From NCBI GenBank assembly GCA_944390125.1, contig CALXOX010000001.1, positions 332,990 through 396,989 on the forward strand: a stretch of 64,000 nucleotides of DNA, written 5' to 3'. The notes beneath the pieces were generated by a model. That model ran no database searches. It worked only from the letters and a program-made list of their open reading frames with translations, and was not told the origin of the DNA. Every line of letters begins with the position of its first letter. Positions within the stretch are counted from its first letter, which is position 1. The DNA is from an uncultured Alphaproteobacteria bacterium. GTDB taxonomy: Bacteria > Pseudomonadota > Alphaproteobacteria > Rs-D84. The translations under genes and the position numbers were made by a program. Positions 26,835 to 37,143 of this stretch are shown here, one piece after another.

Positions 26835-27903
26835 TTGTGGAATTGTTGGATTACCGAATGTTGGTAAATCTACATTATTTAATGCATTGACACAAAGTGC
26901 CGCGGCAGACGCGCAAAATTATCCTTTTTGCACGATTGAGCCAAATACAGGCCGTGTAGTAGTGCCTGATGCGACACTGCATAAATTAGCAGAAGTTGCA
27001 AAATCACAAAAGATAATACCAACTCAACTAGAAATTGTTGATATTGCTGGGCTTGTAAAAGGTGCATCTGCAGGTGAAGGTTTAGGTAATAAGTTCTTAG
27101 GAAACATATTATCGACGGATGCAATAATTCATGTTGTAAGATGTTTTGAAAATGATGATATTGTGCATGTAAACGGCAGAATAGATCCATTATCTGATAT
27201 AGACACAATTGAAACAGAATTGATGTTGGCAGATATAGAAAGCCTGGATAAACAGATGAAAAATCTGGAAAAGAAAGCACATGGGCTTGATAAAAATGCG
27301 ATAAAGCAGTTAGCAGACGCAAAGGTTATTCGGGATGGGTTGGCGCGTGGTGTTCCTGCACGAAGTTCAGACGTTGATGCGTCGCCGTTTAATTTATTGA
27401 CTGCCAAACCAGTTATATATGTATGCAATGTAGATGAAGCATCTGCTGCAACTGGTAATAAATTTTCTGATGTGGTACGTGATAAGTTTGGCGCGTCTGC
27501 TCCTGTATTAGTAATATCTTCAAAAATAGAAATGGAAATAGCGCAGATAGTAGATTTATCTGAACGCAAAATGTTTTTAGAAGATTTAGGTTTGAAAGAA
27601 TCTGGTTTAGACCAGGTTATAAGAACTGGATACGCAACATTGGGCTTGCAGACATTTTATACGGTTGGCCCAAAAGAAGCACATGCGTGGACAATCAGTA
27701 AAGGTATGACGGCTCCACAGGCTGCTGGTAAAATTCACACAGATTTTGAAAAAGGCTTTATTCGTGCCGAAATAATTTCACCGTCTGATTTTATAGAACT
27801 TGGTGGTGAAGTTGCGGTTAAAGAAGCCGGTAAAATGCGTCTTGTTGGTAAAGAGTACATTATGCAAGAAGGCGATATTTGTCACTTTTTGTTTAATAAT
27901 TAA
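26824..27903 (+). CDS. ychF: Redox-regulated ATPase/GTPase YchF
   Basis: Obg-related P-loop NTPase that binds the ribosome and prefers ATP. The 359-residue protein has G1 GLPNVGKSTLFNALT, the DIAG Walker B (LEIVDIAGLVKGAS), a coiled-coil insertion (about 120-200), a G4-like motif altered to NVDE (YVCNVDE), as is normal for the family, and a C-terminal TGS/ubiquitin-like domain ending in QEGDICHFLFN. Shine-Dalgarno AAAGGAA. It ends with a bidirectional terminator shared with the unknown gene behind dnaG. Confidence 0.97.
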   Translation: MGFNCGIVGLPNVGKSTLFNALTQSAAADAQNYPFCTIEPNTGRVVVPDATLHKLAEVAKSQKIIPTQLEIVDIAGLVKGASAGEGLGNKFLGNILSTDAIIHVVRCFENDDIVHVNGRIDPLSDIDTIETELMLADIESLDKQMKNLEKKAHGLDKNAIKQLADAKVIRDGLARGVPARSSDVDASPFNLLTAKPVIYVCNVDEASAATGNKFSDVVRDKFGASAPVLVISSKIEMEIAQIVDLSERKMFLEDLGLKESGLDQVIRTGYATLGLQTFYTVGPKEAHAWTISKGMTAPQAAGKIHTDFEKGFIRAEIISPSDFIELGGEVAVKEAGKMRLVGKEYIMQEGDICHFLFNN

Positions 27904-27909
27904 ATTTAT

Positions 27910-27938
27910 AAAAAAGCCGGTATTTACCGGCTTTTTTA
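27910..27938. terminator. Bidirectional intrinsic terminator
   Basis: AAGCCGGT-ATTT-ACCGGCTT with A- and T-tracts, between ychF and the last gene of the mreC-dnaG run. Confidence 0.9.
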
Positions 27939-28289
27939 TCTTAAAATAGATTCTGTTTGAAGTATTTTATTTATTACTTGTGTTGGTGATAGTTTTGCAC
28001 CACATATTAAATTAAAATCTTTATCTAATGGTATTTCATCTTTTTTTAATTTATATGATTCAGATACACTTTCACAAATTTTATAAATATTTGGATGCCA
28101 TATAATTTCTTTTTTACCGTCTGTTTCCATCTGAATACCTATTTGAAATTTACGCAAAGTTGAGTGTGTAAGTCTAAGCATTTCAAATACTTTAGATAAT
28201 GATACAGGCATCATTTTATATGGTACATAATAAGCAGATACCTGTGTTTCTCCAAATTTACGTAAAAGATAAGTATATTTAGTATCCAT
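27936..28289 (-). CDS. Hypothetical protein downstream of dnaG
   Basis: An unrecognised 117-residue protein, 2 bp after the dnaG stop and so probably translated from the same mRNA. It contains a possible HTH-like stretch (LSKVFEMLRLTHSTLRKFQIGIQ, residues 30-52) followed by a beta-hairpin-like segment (IIWHPNIYKICESV). No signal or membrane segment. It is last in the mreC-to-dnaG run. Confidence 0.55.
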   Translation of the reverse strand: MDTKYTYLLRKFGETQVSAYYVPYKMMPVSLSKVFEMLRLTHSTLRKFQIGIQMETDGKKEIIWHPNIYKICESVSESYKLKKDEIPLDKDFNLICGAKLSPTQVINKILQTESILR

Positions 28290-28291
28290 TT

Positions 28292-29908
28292 TTAGATAGA
28301 TATAAGCGTTTCCATTTTTTCTTGTGCATCAATCAATTTTTCATCTATTTGTTTAATCTTATTTTTTACATCTTCACCAGATAACAATCTAGATGTTAAA
28401 TCTTTTTTTTCATTTTGCAATTTTTCTATATATTTTTGCAGTTTCAAAGAAACAATATATTTTTCAGCAGCTTTTTCATCCATGTTTATTTCTGGAACAT
28501 TTGCGTCAAAATCAATACCCATATTTGCCAAGAAATCACCATATCTTTCGGCAATTTGTGGATATTTATTTACAATAAAAACGACTGTATTTTTTGTAAT
28601 ATCATCTATTTGAGGCAAATTTATATTTTGTACTTTTTGTGATGATTTTTTCCATTTATGCCACGAATTAAACTTTCTAGAATCATATTCGTGTTCGTAT
28701 TCAGAACGTAAATCCTGATCTGTAATTTTATCTATTTTTTGCTTTAAAAATTTTTCTGCTTGTGTTCTGCCACCTGGTGTAGATACAGTAAATCCGGCGT
28801 TAGCAAGGTTCCATAAGAAATCAACAAGTGGTGTTGCATCATCTATTATTTGACGCATTGCCGATTCCCCAGAAGTTTTTAAAATTTCATCAGGGTCTTT
28901 ACCACCTGTAACAAATGCAAATTTTACTTCTGATGCATCACGCAAGAAAGGTAACACAATATCACAAGCACGTGCTGCTGCTTTCTGTCCTGCATTATCA
29001 CCGTCAAAACAAAAAACGATATTTCGATTAGATTTACACAGTATTGCAATATGATCTTCTGTCAATGCGGTTCCAAGTGGCGCAACTGTTTCAGGAAAGC
29101 CATGACATTGCATTTGAATTGCGTCTATTTGACCTTCAACAATTATGCTACGATTAGCACGATGAATTGCGTCACGTGCAAAATTAAAACCAAAAATAGT
29201 TTTTCTTTTATGGAATAATTCTGTGTCACTGGTGTTTATATACTTAGGTTCACTGCCGTCCAGACTGCGACCAGAAAAAGCAACTATCTGTCCATGTGCA
29301 TTAAATATAGGAAACATCAATTTATCACGGAAGAAGTCGTACATACCGAAATCACCGCGTCTGCACATACCTGTGGCTAATAAGTTTTCTTGTTTAAGAT
29401 TTACAAATTTGTTTGCGATAATGTTGTTTTTAGGTGCATAACCAATACGATATTTTTTTATCATATCGTCAGTAAAACCGCGCTTTTTTATATAATTTAA
29501 AGCGGTTTCACCTTCAGGTTCAAATAGTTTTTTCTGATATATATCACAAGCATCAGACATTATTTGGTAATAAGATTCTTCACGTTTAATCTGTGCTTCT
29601 GGTTTTGGTTTGTAATCAGGCATTTTTAAACCCGCCTGTGAAGCCAATTCTGTAATAGCTGTTTTGAAATCTACGTTTTCAGATTTTATCACAAAAGATA
29701 TAATGTCGCCATGTTCACCACAGCCAAAACAATGGTAAAAACCTTTATCTTCATTTACTGAAAAACTTGGCGTTTTTTCATTATGAAATGGGCAACATCC
29801 CCAGTAATTTTGACCTTTTTTTACCAGTGGCACACGCCGACCTACAACATCAACAATAGACAGACGTTCACGTAATTCATCGGTAAAATTTCTGTCATAC
29901 TTGGGCAT
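28292..29908 (-). CDS. dnaG: DNA primase
   Basis: Makes RNA primers for DNA replication. The N-terminal CHC2 zinc ribbon is complete (CPFHNEKTPSFSVNEDKGF ... CFGCGEHGD), and the TOPRIM catalytic core shows VEGQIDAIQM and FDGDNAGQKAA. At 538 residues it is shorter than typical (about 580-650); the C-terminal helicase-binding region is reduced to a helical Lys/Glu-rich tail. Its ATG overlaps the topA stop (TAATG), indicating coupling with topA. Confidence 0.96.
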   Translation of the reverse strand: MPKYDRNFTDELRERLSIVDVVGRRVPLVKKGQNYWGCCPFHNEKTPSFSVNEDKGFYHCFGCGEHGDIISFVIKSENVDFKTAITELASQAGLKMPDYKPKPEAQIKREESYYQIMSDACDIYQKKLFEPEGETALNYIKKRGFTDDMIKKYRIGYAPKNNIIANKFVNLKQENLLATGMCRRGDFGMYDFFRDKLMFPIFNAHGQIVAFSGRSLDGSEPKYINTSDTELFHKRKTIFGFNFARDAIHRANRSIIVEGQIDAIQMQCHGFPETVAPLGTALTEDHIAILCKSNRNIVFCFDGDNAGQKAAARACDIVLPFLRDASEVKFAFVTGGKDPDEILKTSGESAMRQIIDDATPLVDFLWNLANAGFTVSTPGGRTQAEKFLKQKIDKITDQDLRSEYEHEYDSRKFNSWHKWKKSSQKVQNINLPQIDDITKNTVVFIVNKYPQIAERYGDFLANMGIDFDANVPEINMDEKAAEKYIVSLKLQKYIEKLQNEKKDLTSRLLSGEDVKNKIKQIDEKLIDAQEKMETLISI

Positions 29909-32178
29909 TATTTATTTGTTGTCCTTTTAAATTTTGTGCTTGGCTTTTTATTGTTTATTAAATTTATAGCCGTTTCTAAATCAGGTTGTTCTTTAACAGA
30001 CACATTCACACGATTAGAAGAAATATATGCACCATATCTACCTGTTGGATAATAGAATATTGGCTTACCTGTTTCTGGATTGTCTCCAAGATTTATAGGT
30101 TCTGCTTTTTTTACACCGTTTTGCAACAAATCACGTGCGATATCTAGTGTAATAGTTTCTTCATTGTATTGTTTTGCTGGAACGTTTTTACTGCCGTCTG
30201 TAACATATGGGCCGAAACGTCCGACACGGAAAGAAATTCCATCACCTAAATCTACATTTATAGATTTCGGTTTTTCTGATTTTTCAGTTTTTTCTTCATC
30301 AATTTTTTCTGGTTCAGCGTCAGAAAGCTTTTGTGTGTAATTACATTTTGGATAATTTTCACAACCTATAAACGCACCATACTTTGATAATTTAATACCT
30401 AATTTTCCGCCACATTTAGGACATTTATCATTTCCGTCCGCAAATAAATGATCGTGCATAATTTCATTTATAGAATCAATTATCTCTGCAGTTTTTACGT
30501 CTTTCGCGCCTTCAATCATTGCAGATGTAGGAGTCCAGAAATTACGCAAAGCTTTTAGTTTATCTTGTTTACCATTTGAAACATCGTCCAACGTATCTTC
30601 TGTTTTTGCGGTAAAATTCACATCTACTAAATCATTAAAGTATTTAGATAAATATGCAGAAATTACCCAACCACCTGGTGTTGGATGAAAACGTCTTTGT
30701 TTATCTTGTTCTACATACTTTCTATCAACAATTGTTGACATAATGGCTGCATACGTAGATGGACGCCCGATTCCTAATTCTTCTAATTTCTTTACCAATG
30801 ATGCTTCTGTATAGCGTGCAGGAGGTTGTGTAAAATGCTGTTCTGGTTTTAATTCTGTAATAATGATTTCATCACCAACGGATAAAGGTGGTAATTTAGT
30901 TTCATCTTTTTCATCTGCATCGTCTTTATCTTCTGTGTAAACTCGCATAAAACCATCAAATGTACGAGTTGTACCAACAGCATGGAATACAGCGGCTTTA
31001 TTTTCTGTTTCTATATCAGCAGATACACTATCGAACTCAGCATTAGTCATCTGACAGGCAATAGTTCTTTTCCAGATAAGGTCATATAATTTTACTTCAT
31101 CACCAGTTAAATTATTTACTTTTCCATCAAAATGAGTTGGACGAATAGCTTCGTGAGCTTCTTGTGCATTTTTAGATTTTGTAACATATACATTTGGTGT
31201 TTTCGGCACGAAAGCATCACCATATGTTTTTGCTATATAGCTGCGGATTTCATTTACAGCATCTGCGGACAAATTTGTTGCGTCAGTACGCATGTAAGTA
31301 ATCAAACCTTGCTCATACAATTTTTGTGCAGTAGACATTGTACGCTTTGAAGAAAAATATAATTTACGAGAAGCTTCTTGCTGAAGTGTACTTGTTGTAA
31401 ATGGTGCAGCGGCACGACGATTAGTCTTCTTTTTATCAATAGAAATAACACTGGCGCGAATATCAGGATTACCAATTTTACCCAAAATGTTATCCATCTG
31501 TTCACGATTTTCAATCGTCATTTTTTCAATTTTTTTACCGCCAGCATTCGACAATTGCGCATTGAATTCGGAACTTTTTGCAGTGCATACAGATGCCAAA
31601 GACCAATATTCAACTGGTTTAAAGGCTTCAATTTCTTTTTCACGGTCAACGACAAGTTTTACCGCAACTGATTGAACGCGCCCTGCACTACGTCCAAGAT
31701 TCCTGCGCCATAATAATGGGGATATACCAAATCCAATCAAGTAGTCCAAAGCGCGACGAACCATATACGCATCGACTAAATCTTTGTCTATTTCACGTGG
31801 GTGCTCAATTGCCTCCATTACAGCTTTTTTAGTAATTTCATGAAAAGCAACACGATAAACTTTCTTACCGTCTAGTGCTTTTTTTGCGTTTAATATATCA
31901 AGAATATGCCAAGCGATGGCCTCACCTTCTCTATCAGGGTCGGACGCCAGATATACAGCATCTGCTTTTTTTAACTCATTTATTATAAGTTTAATTTGTT
32001 TTTCTTTACCCGGCATAATTTGCCAACGCATAGCAAAATCATGTTCTGTATCAACGCTGCCGTTTTCTGGAACTAAATCACGAACATGACCAACAGATGC
32101 AATAACACGCCAACCAGCACCAAGGTACTTTTCAATTGTTTTTGCTTTTGATGGAGATTCAACTATTAAAAGATTCAT
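29908..32178 (-). CDS. topA: DNA topoisomerase I
   Basis: Type IA topoisomerase relaxing negative supercoils. The TOPRIM domain starts MNLLIVESPSKAKTIEKYLG with SDPDREGEAIAWHI, the active-site tyrosine lies in QGLITYMRTDATNLS, and RPSTYAAIMSTIV follows. The C-terminus has one CxxC...CxxC zinc finger (CPKCGGKL ... CENYPKC) and two TopoI C-terminal repeats (RFGPYVTDGS, RYGAYISSN). 756 residues, fewer zinc fingers than in E. coli (normal for alphaproteobacteria). Between rodA (5 bp) and dnaG (1-bp overlap). Confidence 0.97.
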   Translation of the reverse strand: MNLLIVESPSKAKTIEKYLGAGWRVIASVGHVRDLVPENGSVDTEHDFAMRWQIMPGKEKQIKLIINELKKADAVYLASDPDREGEAIAWHILDILNAKKALDGKKVYRVAFHEITKKAVMEAIEHPREIDKDLVDAYMVRRALDYLIGFGISPLLWRRNLGRSAGRVQSVAVKLVVDREKEIEAFKPVEYWSLASVCTAKSSEFNAQLSNAGGKKIEKMTIENREQMDNILGKIGNPDIRASVISIDKKKTNRRAAAPFTTSTLQQEASRKLYFSSKRTMSTAQKLYEQGLITYMRTDATNLSADAVNEIRSYIAKTYGDAFVPKTPNVYVTKSKNAQEAHEAIRPTHFDGKVNNLTGDEVKLYDLIWKRTIACQMTNAEFDSVSADIETENKAAVFHAVGTTRTFDGFMRVYTEDKDDADEKDETKLPPLSVGDEIIITELKPEQHFTQPPARYTEASLVKKLEELGIGRPSTYAAIMSTIVDRKYVEQDKQRRFHPTPGGWVISAYLSKYFNDLVDVNFTAKTEDTLDDVSNGKQDKLKALRNFWTPTSAMIEGAKDVKTAEIIDSINEIMHDHLFADGNDKCPKCGGKLGIKLSKYGAFIGCENYPKCNYTQKLSDAEPEKIDEEKTEKSEKPKSINVDLGDGISFRVGRFGPYVTDGSKNVPAKQYNEETITLDIARDLLQNGVKKAEPINLGDNPETGKPIFYYPTGRYGAYISSNRVNVSVKEQPDLETAINLINNKKPSTKFKRTTNK

Positions 32179-32183
32179 AGTAT

Positions 32184-33329
32184 TTAACTTCCTTTTGCAG
32201 ATAATTGTTGGTCTTTATGAATATGTGCGTTCTGGCATAAACCGAAACCGAACATCAGAGATAATAGACTGCTGCCACCGAAAGACATCAAAGGCAGTGG
32301 CACCCCAACGGTCGGCATTAAACCCAAAACCATGGAGATATTTATAAAATAATAAATGAAAAAGTTCAACATAAAACCAAAACAGACCAGTTGCCCAAAT
32401 CTATTTCTACAAGTTTTTGCACACCAGAAAAGAACTAAGATTATGATTGTGTATAACATCAATAGTGAAAAAGCACCAACAAAACCGAATTCTTCGCCAA
32501 GCATAGTAAATATAAAGTCCGTTTGCTTTTCAGGCAGGAATGATTGTTGTGATTGTGTACCTGCCATATATCCTTTACCCAGCATACCACCAGAACCGAA
32601 CGCAATTTTGGCTTGGTTTATTTGATAGCCTGCACCCTGTGCATCATGGTCTGGATTTATAAATGTAATAATTCTGTCGCGTTGGTAGTCATGCAGACCG
32701 CCATACCACATAAGAGGGGCAGCCATTAGTCCCAGTATTATTGCGATAATAAACCACTTTTTTTGTGCCCCAACTATGTAGAAAACTCCAACTGTAATCA
32801 TACCCAAAGATAAAGCAGTACCTAAGTCTGGTTGTGCAACAATCAACAGAAACGGAACAAGTAACATAGCTGCGGGTATAGCATAATTTTTAATTTGAGA
32901 TAGTTCTACAGAATTCATCCATGCAAAATACCTTGCCAAAGCCAATACTAAGGCTATTTTTATCAGTTCTGATGGCTGTATATGGAAGAAACCAAGGTTT
33001 AACCACCGTTGTGCGCCCATACCTGTATGGCCAACAAATGTAACCAATACAATCATTACAAAAGCAATAATATATATAATATAAGCAGACTTTATCCAAG
33101 TTTTGATATTAGTAAAAGCTGCAAAAAAGAATACGCCGAAACCAAGAATTATTTTTACAAGTTGAGATAACGCAAAAGGACGCCAAGAACCACCGCCCGC
33201 AGAATATAAAACGACAATAGACACTGCCAATATCAAACACATTGGTATGAACATAGCCCAAGAAAAACGACTAAGTTTTTCTGGAAAACTCATCATACTT
33301 GCATTAGAAACACGTGTTTGTCTGGCCAT
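32184..33329 (-). CDS. rodA: Rod-shape peptidoglycan glycosyltransferase RodA
   Basis: SEDS-family glycosyltransferase polymerising peptidoglycan during elongation with PBP2. The 381-residue protein has about ten membrane helices and the SEDS features GAQRWLNLGFFHIQPSELIKIALVLALARYF and VGVPLPLMSFGGSSLL near the C-terminus. It follows mrdA by 6 bp, the usual mrdA-rodA pair. Confidence 0.96.
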   Translation of the reverse strand: MARQTRVSNASMMSFPEKLSRFSWAMFIPMCLILAVSIVVLYSAGGGSWRPFALSQLVKIILGFGVFFFAAFTNIKTWIKSAYIIYIIAFVMIVLVTFVGHTGMGAQRWLNLGFFHIQPSELIKIALVLALARYFAWMNSVELSQIKNYAIPAAMLLVPFLLIVAQPDLGTALSLGMITVGVFYIVGAQKKWFIIAIILGLMAAPLMWYGGLHDYQRDRIITFINPDHDAQGAGYQINQAKIAFGSGGMLGKGYMAGTQSQQSFLPEKQTDFIFTMLGEEFGFVGAFSLLMLYTIIILVLFWCAKTCRNRFGQLVCFGFMLNFFIYYFINISMVLGLMPTVGVPLPLMSFGGSSLLSLMFGFGLCQNAHIHKDQQLSAKGS

Positions 33330-33335
33330 ATCTTT

Positions 33336-35111
33336 CTACTTCTTATCATCTAACAATGCACGCATAGTTGCTGCAACAGCACGTGCTGCAGGCCCACTGC
33401 CACCAGAGTGTTCTGTTATGGCACATACAGCATATTTAGGGTTGGCAGTCGGTGCATAACCAACAAATAATCCATGGTTACGCATATTCCATTTTAACTG
33501 TTCGTTTGTTAAAACACCACTTTCACGTTCGGCGCGAGAGATACTACGAACCTGTGAAGTTCCTGTTTTGCCTCCCATACGTGCGCCATTTACATTTATT
33601 GCGCTACCTGCAGCAGTTCCGCCTTTTTTTGTTACTTGTTCTAATCCGTTTAAAACAGCTTTTATATTTTTCTTTTGTAAGCCAAGGTTAGCAAATTGTG
33701 GTTTTTCATCTGTTAGAATTAAACGTGGCATAACAACCTTGTTTGATACAGTTCTTGCCATCATTATTGCTAATTGTAAACAGTTAGTAAGTGTAAAACC
33801 CTGCCCAATTCCAGAAATGATTGTATCACCGTGCATCCAGCGATAACCTATTGCTTCTTCTTTCCAATATCTATCCGGAATAATTCCAGGCATTTCTCGA
33901 GATAATATACCATCCATATATTTCTGGGTAAAGCCAAGTTTGATAGCCATTTCTTTAATAGAATCGATACCAATGCGCAAAGCCAGCTGATAAAAATATA
34001 TGTCGCAAGAATGCTTTAACGCATCAGCCAGTGTAACCCAACCGTGCCCTTTTGTTTCCCAGCAGTGATAACGTCTATCACCATAATCCCAGTGACCAGG
34101 ACAGAATATTTTTTCGTTTGCAGTAATAGCACCAGATTCCAACGCCGCCAGCGCAACTACAATTTTAAAGGTAGAGCCAGGTGGATATAAACCTTCAACT
34201 GCCTTGTTCATAAAAGGCTTCATAGAATCTTTACGAAGTGAGTCTATGTAATCTTCACCATCGTCTGCACTGAACATATTTGGGTCAAAACTAGGTGTAG
34301 ATACCATTGCAAGAATATCACCTGTGTTGATGTCAAGGGCGACACCGCAGCCCGACCTATGCTGCATAAGTGCATCATACATTGCACGTTGTGCTTCATC
34401 ATTTATGGTGGTTTGTAAATTTTTGCCTGTTATAGCTGTTTTAAATTGTGATTTATCTTCACCAGTGACACGACCAACGGCATTGGTAATCATTACAGTT
34501 TGACCTGGGGTACCAGTCAATTCTTCATTAAATCGTTTTTCGAGCCCAGTAATACCTGTTGTCATAAAGGGGGCGTTAGGTACAGGTTCACTTGGCGCGC
34601 CAACATAACCGAATATCTGTGCACCAGCGGGACCCATTTCATAAACGCGTGAAAAACCATTTCTGACATGCAAACCTGGAATGTTTTTTGCTTGTAATTT
34701 TGCTAACTCTTCCCAGTTTGAATTTTCACTTATTAAAACAGGTTGAAAAGGAGCTTGTTTTTTTATTTGTTTATATATACGTTCGACTCGCTTTTTCTTC
34801 AGTTTTAATTCAGCTGCTACTGTTGAGATAACACCTTCTATATCTTTTGCCTCTTCTGGAATAATATATATTCTATATATTTCTGTATCTCTGGATATAG
34901 GAGTACCAGTTGCAGATAAAATTTTTCCACGTTCTGGCATATTTATCTGAATTCGGAACGAGTTATTTTCGCTTTTCTTAGTATATTCTTTGTAATTTAA
35001 TAACTGCATCTGCAACATACGCATAATCAAAGCGGATGTAAGCACAGCACCTGCAGTTAAAAATAAAGCACTACGTCTATCAAAAAGGCGTGCAACTTCT
35101 TTATCTATCAT
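33336..35111 (-). CDS. mrdA: Penicillin-binding protein 2
   Basis: Elongasome transpeptidase. 591 residues: an N-terminal membrane helix (about 15-35), the dimerisation domain (about 50-220, with GFSRVYEMG and GITGLEKRFNEELTG) and the transpeptidase with SxxK in YPPGSTFKIV (about 310), SxN-equivalent KHSCDIYFYQL and KTG in ARMGGKTGTSQV. It overlaps mreD by 11 bp and precedes rodA. Confidence 0.96.
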   Translation of the reverse strand: MIDKEVARLFDRRSALFLTAGAVLTSALIMRMLQMQLLNYKEYTKKSENNSFRIQINMPERGKILSATGTPISRDTEIYRIYIIPEEAKDIEGVISTVAAELKLKKKRVERIYKQIKKQAPFQPVLISENSNWEELAKLQAKNIPGLHVRNGFSRVYEMGPAGAQIFGYVGAPSEPVPNAPFMTTGITGLEKRFNEELTGTPGQTVMITNAVGRVTGEDKSQFKTAITGKNLQTTINDEAQRAMYDALMQHRSGCGVALDINTGDILAMVSTPSFDPNMFSADDGEDYIDSLRKDSMKPFMNKAVEGLYPPGSTFKIVVALAALESGAITANEKIFCPGHWDYGDRRYHCWETKGHGWVTLADALKHSCDIYFYQLALRIGIDSIKEMAIKLGFTQKYMDGILSREMPGIIPDRYWKEEAIGYRWMHGDTIISGIGQGFTLTNCLQLAIMMARTVSNKVVMPRLILTDEKPQFANLGLQKKNIKAVLNGLEQVTKKGGTAAGSAINVNGARMGGKTGTSQVRSISRAERESGVLTNEQLKWNMRNHGLFVGYAPTANPKYAVCAITEHSGGSGPAARAVAATMRALLDDKK

Positions 35112-35559
35112 AACATACCTTTTTGATAAGAGCGGTTATAGGAATATATAACGTTGAAACCCAAGCAAACAGCCAAACAGCACGCATAAGATTTGAAATA
35201 TTTGGGTGTAACATAGAAAGAATAAATGTTGCGATACCAAAGAATATCATAAATATACTTAAAGCATTATTATCAATGCGAGTGATATCAAAAAAGGATT
35301 GAAAACCGTTTATTGCATAAAAAAGACAATACATAACAGTCCAATAACATAGTGTGTTAAACCGGTAATCAATCAGAAAGCAGAACAGTATAGCAATTGG
35401 TGCAAACCAAGGTACGGGTTTAACAAATGAACAATAAAATATAGGTATTATAGCTAGAATACCAGCAGGGTTCCAAAAAGCAACTGATAACCGCCATAAT
35501 ACTATTACGGCGATAAACGGGAAGGCCTTTTTTAAAAAATTTATTATATTATATTTCAT
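35101..35559 (-). CDS. mreD: Rod-shape determining protein MreD-like
   Basis: A 152-residue, very hydrophobic inner-membrane protein with about five membrane segments, the size and position expected of MreD between mreC (1-bp overlap) and mrdA. MreD sequences are poorly conserved, so the identification rests mainly on gene order and topology. Confidence 0.82.
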   Translation of the reverse strand: MKYNIINFLKKAFPFIAVIVLWRLSVAFWNPAGILAIIPIFYCSFVKPVPWFAPIAILFCFLIDYRFNTLCYWTVMYCLFYAINGFQSFFDITRIDNNALSIFMIFFGIATFILSMLHPNISNLMRAVWLFAWVSTLYIPITALIKKVCYDR

Positions 35560-36380
35560 TATTTATATTCGTCTTGTGTATCAAATTGTAAAACGACTAC
35601 ACGTGACAAAGTTTTGGGTTGTACAACCTTTACGTCTGTGTCATTCATCATTTCACCGACAATAAGTCCGTTTGGTAATACCCCGCTGATATTACTTGTT
35701 ACTAACTTTATTCCTTCAGATGGTTGAAATTCTGGATCGCTAAAGAATCCCATTGTTGGTGTGGCGGAACCATTACCTTGTAAGAAACCATAAACCTCTG
35801 AACCTGCGACACGCACGGCAATATTTGTACCTGAATCTGTTAAAGCACGTACACGTGAAAAATATGGGGCCGTATCAGTTATTATACCGACCAAAACCCC
35901 ATCGGTAGAAACAACAACCATACCATTTTGCAATCCGTGTTTAACGCCCTTGTTTATGAAGAAAGTGCTATGCTGAAATGCGGTATTATCGTAAGTTACA
36001 TCTGCAACAACTGCCCCACGCGGTTGACTTTCTACTATATCTAATTCGCGTGATAGTTTTTGATTTTCTGCAATTGCTACTTCACAAAGGTTTTTATTAC
36101 GCAAAGCATCATCCAATCTGACACGTAATTCTTCATTTTCTGTGCGTAAATTAGATAATTCTCGAACATTTTCTATTGTTGAACCAACAAATCGTATAGG
36201 CCAAGTAATTACATCACCAACCCAGTTTGCAACTGGTAATACCACATGAGCCAAACCGTTCATTATGGTATAGTCTGGTTTAGCAATCATAATATATATG
36301 AACAGAATAGGTAAAACGGCCGCCGCACAAGCAGACTTTACAATAGTTTTTAATCTTGAAGATATTTTATTCTGGTTCAT
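35559..36380 (-). CDS. mreC: Rod-shape determining protein MreC
   Basis: Bitopic elongasome protein linking MreB to PBP2. 273 residues: membrane helix at about 14-33, coiled coil at about 65-105 (ENVRELSNLRTENEELRVRLDDAL), and the periplasmic double beta-barrel (VADVTYDNTAFQHSTFFINKG, GMVVVSTDGVLVGIIT, SGTNIAVRV). First gene of the mreC-mreD-mrdA-rodA-topA-dnaG run. mreB is separate at 54.7 kb. Confidence 0.94.
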   Translation of the reverse strand: MNQNKISSRLKTIVKSACAAAVLPILFIYIMIAKPDYTIMNGLAHVVLPVANWVGDVITWPIRFVGSTIENVRELSNLRTENEELRVRLDDALRNKNLCEVAIAENQKLSRELDIVESQPRGAVVADVTYDNTAFQHSTFFINKGVKHGLQNGMVVVSTDGVLVGIITDTAPYFSRVRALTDSGTNIAVRVAGSEVYGFLQGNGSATPTMGFFSDPEFQPSEGIKLVTSNISGVLPNGLIVGEMMNDTDVKVVQPKTLSRVVVLQFDTQDEYK

Positions 36381-36424
36381 CGGGCATAAGTTTAAACGCT
36401 AAAAGGCAGATATTCAATAAAAAC

Positions 36425-36520
36425 TTGATTTTTCATTTAATTATGCCAGAATAAGGCTCGTGTTATACAAAACCGAAATGGCAATGGCATTGCCATAAGG
36501 TGAACTTAAAGAGGTGAAAA
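36425..36520 (+). promoter_or_regulatory. rpmI-rplT leader with strong hairpin
   Basis: A TTGATT -35-like box at 36425-36430 with only a weak -10 17 nt later, then a perfect 9-bp palindrome ATGGCAATG / CATTGCCAT around 36478-36497, then Shine-Dalgarno AAAGAGGTG. This is where an L20-binding autoregulatory site is found in many bacteria, but infC, usually first in this operon, is absent. Confidence 0.45.
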
Positions 36521-36724
36521 ATGCCAAAATTAAAGACAAAGTCGTACTTGAAAAAGCGCGCATCTATGACAGCGACCGGTAAAATCCGTGTTGCCAGAAA
36601 TGCCCACAAGAAACTGTTGCGTCACAAATCCAAGCGTGCAAATAACGCTGGTTCAAAACCACAGTATCTGAATGATAACATGGTCGGTCAGGCAAAAATC
36701 TTGGCCCCATATGGATTGAAATAA
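36521..36724 (+). CDS. rpmI: Ribosomal protein bL35
   Basis: A 67-residue basic large-subunit protein: PKLKTKSYLKKRASMTATGKIR, HKKLLRHKSKR and a C-terminal QAKILAPYGLK match bL35. It is directly before rplT (17 bp) in the conserved pair. Confidence 0.96.
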   Translation: MPKLKTKSYLKKRASMTATGKIRVARNAHKKLLRHKSKRANNAGSKPQYLNDNMVGQAKILAPYGLK

Positions 36725-36741
36725 TTTAAGGGGGTAGATTT

Positions 36742-37110
36742 ATGGCAAGAGTTAAACGCGGAACCACCGTAAAACAAAAACATAACAAGATTTTGGCCCG
36801 TGCCAAAGGTTATTTGGGTCGTCATAGCACAACATATCGTGCAGCACGTGAAAAAACAGAAAAAGCAGGACAGTACGCATACCGTGACCGTCGCGTTAAA
36901 AAACGTGAATTTCGTGGTTTGTGGATTGTTCGTATCAATGCGGCTGTACGCAGCAATGGTATGACATACAGCCAGTTTATGAATGGTCTGAAAAAGGCTG
37001 GCGTTGCATTGGATCGTAAAGTATTGGCTGAAATGGCTTATGCTGGCGATGCAAACTTCGCAAAATTGGTTGAAACTGCAAAACGATTTACTTCTGCCGA
37101 AGCTAAATAA
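36742..37110 (+). CDS. rplT: Ribosomal protein bL20
   Basis: A 122-residue protein essential in large-subunit assembly: [23 protein letters not shown] at the N-terminus, [23 protein letters not shown], and [19 protein letters not shown]. Members also repress their own operon by binding the leader RNA. A terminator and pheS follow. Confidence 0.97.
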   Translation: MARVKRGTTVKQKHNKILARAKGYLGRHSTTYRAAREKTEKAGQYAYRDRRVKKREFRGLWIVRINAAVRSNGMTYSQFMNGLKKAGVALDRKVLAEMAYAGDANFAKLVETAKRFTSAEAK

Positions 37111-37143
37111 TGCCTTGGCGGTAGGTGATTTATTTTGTATTAT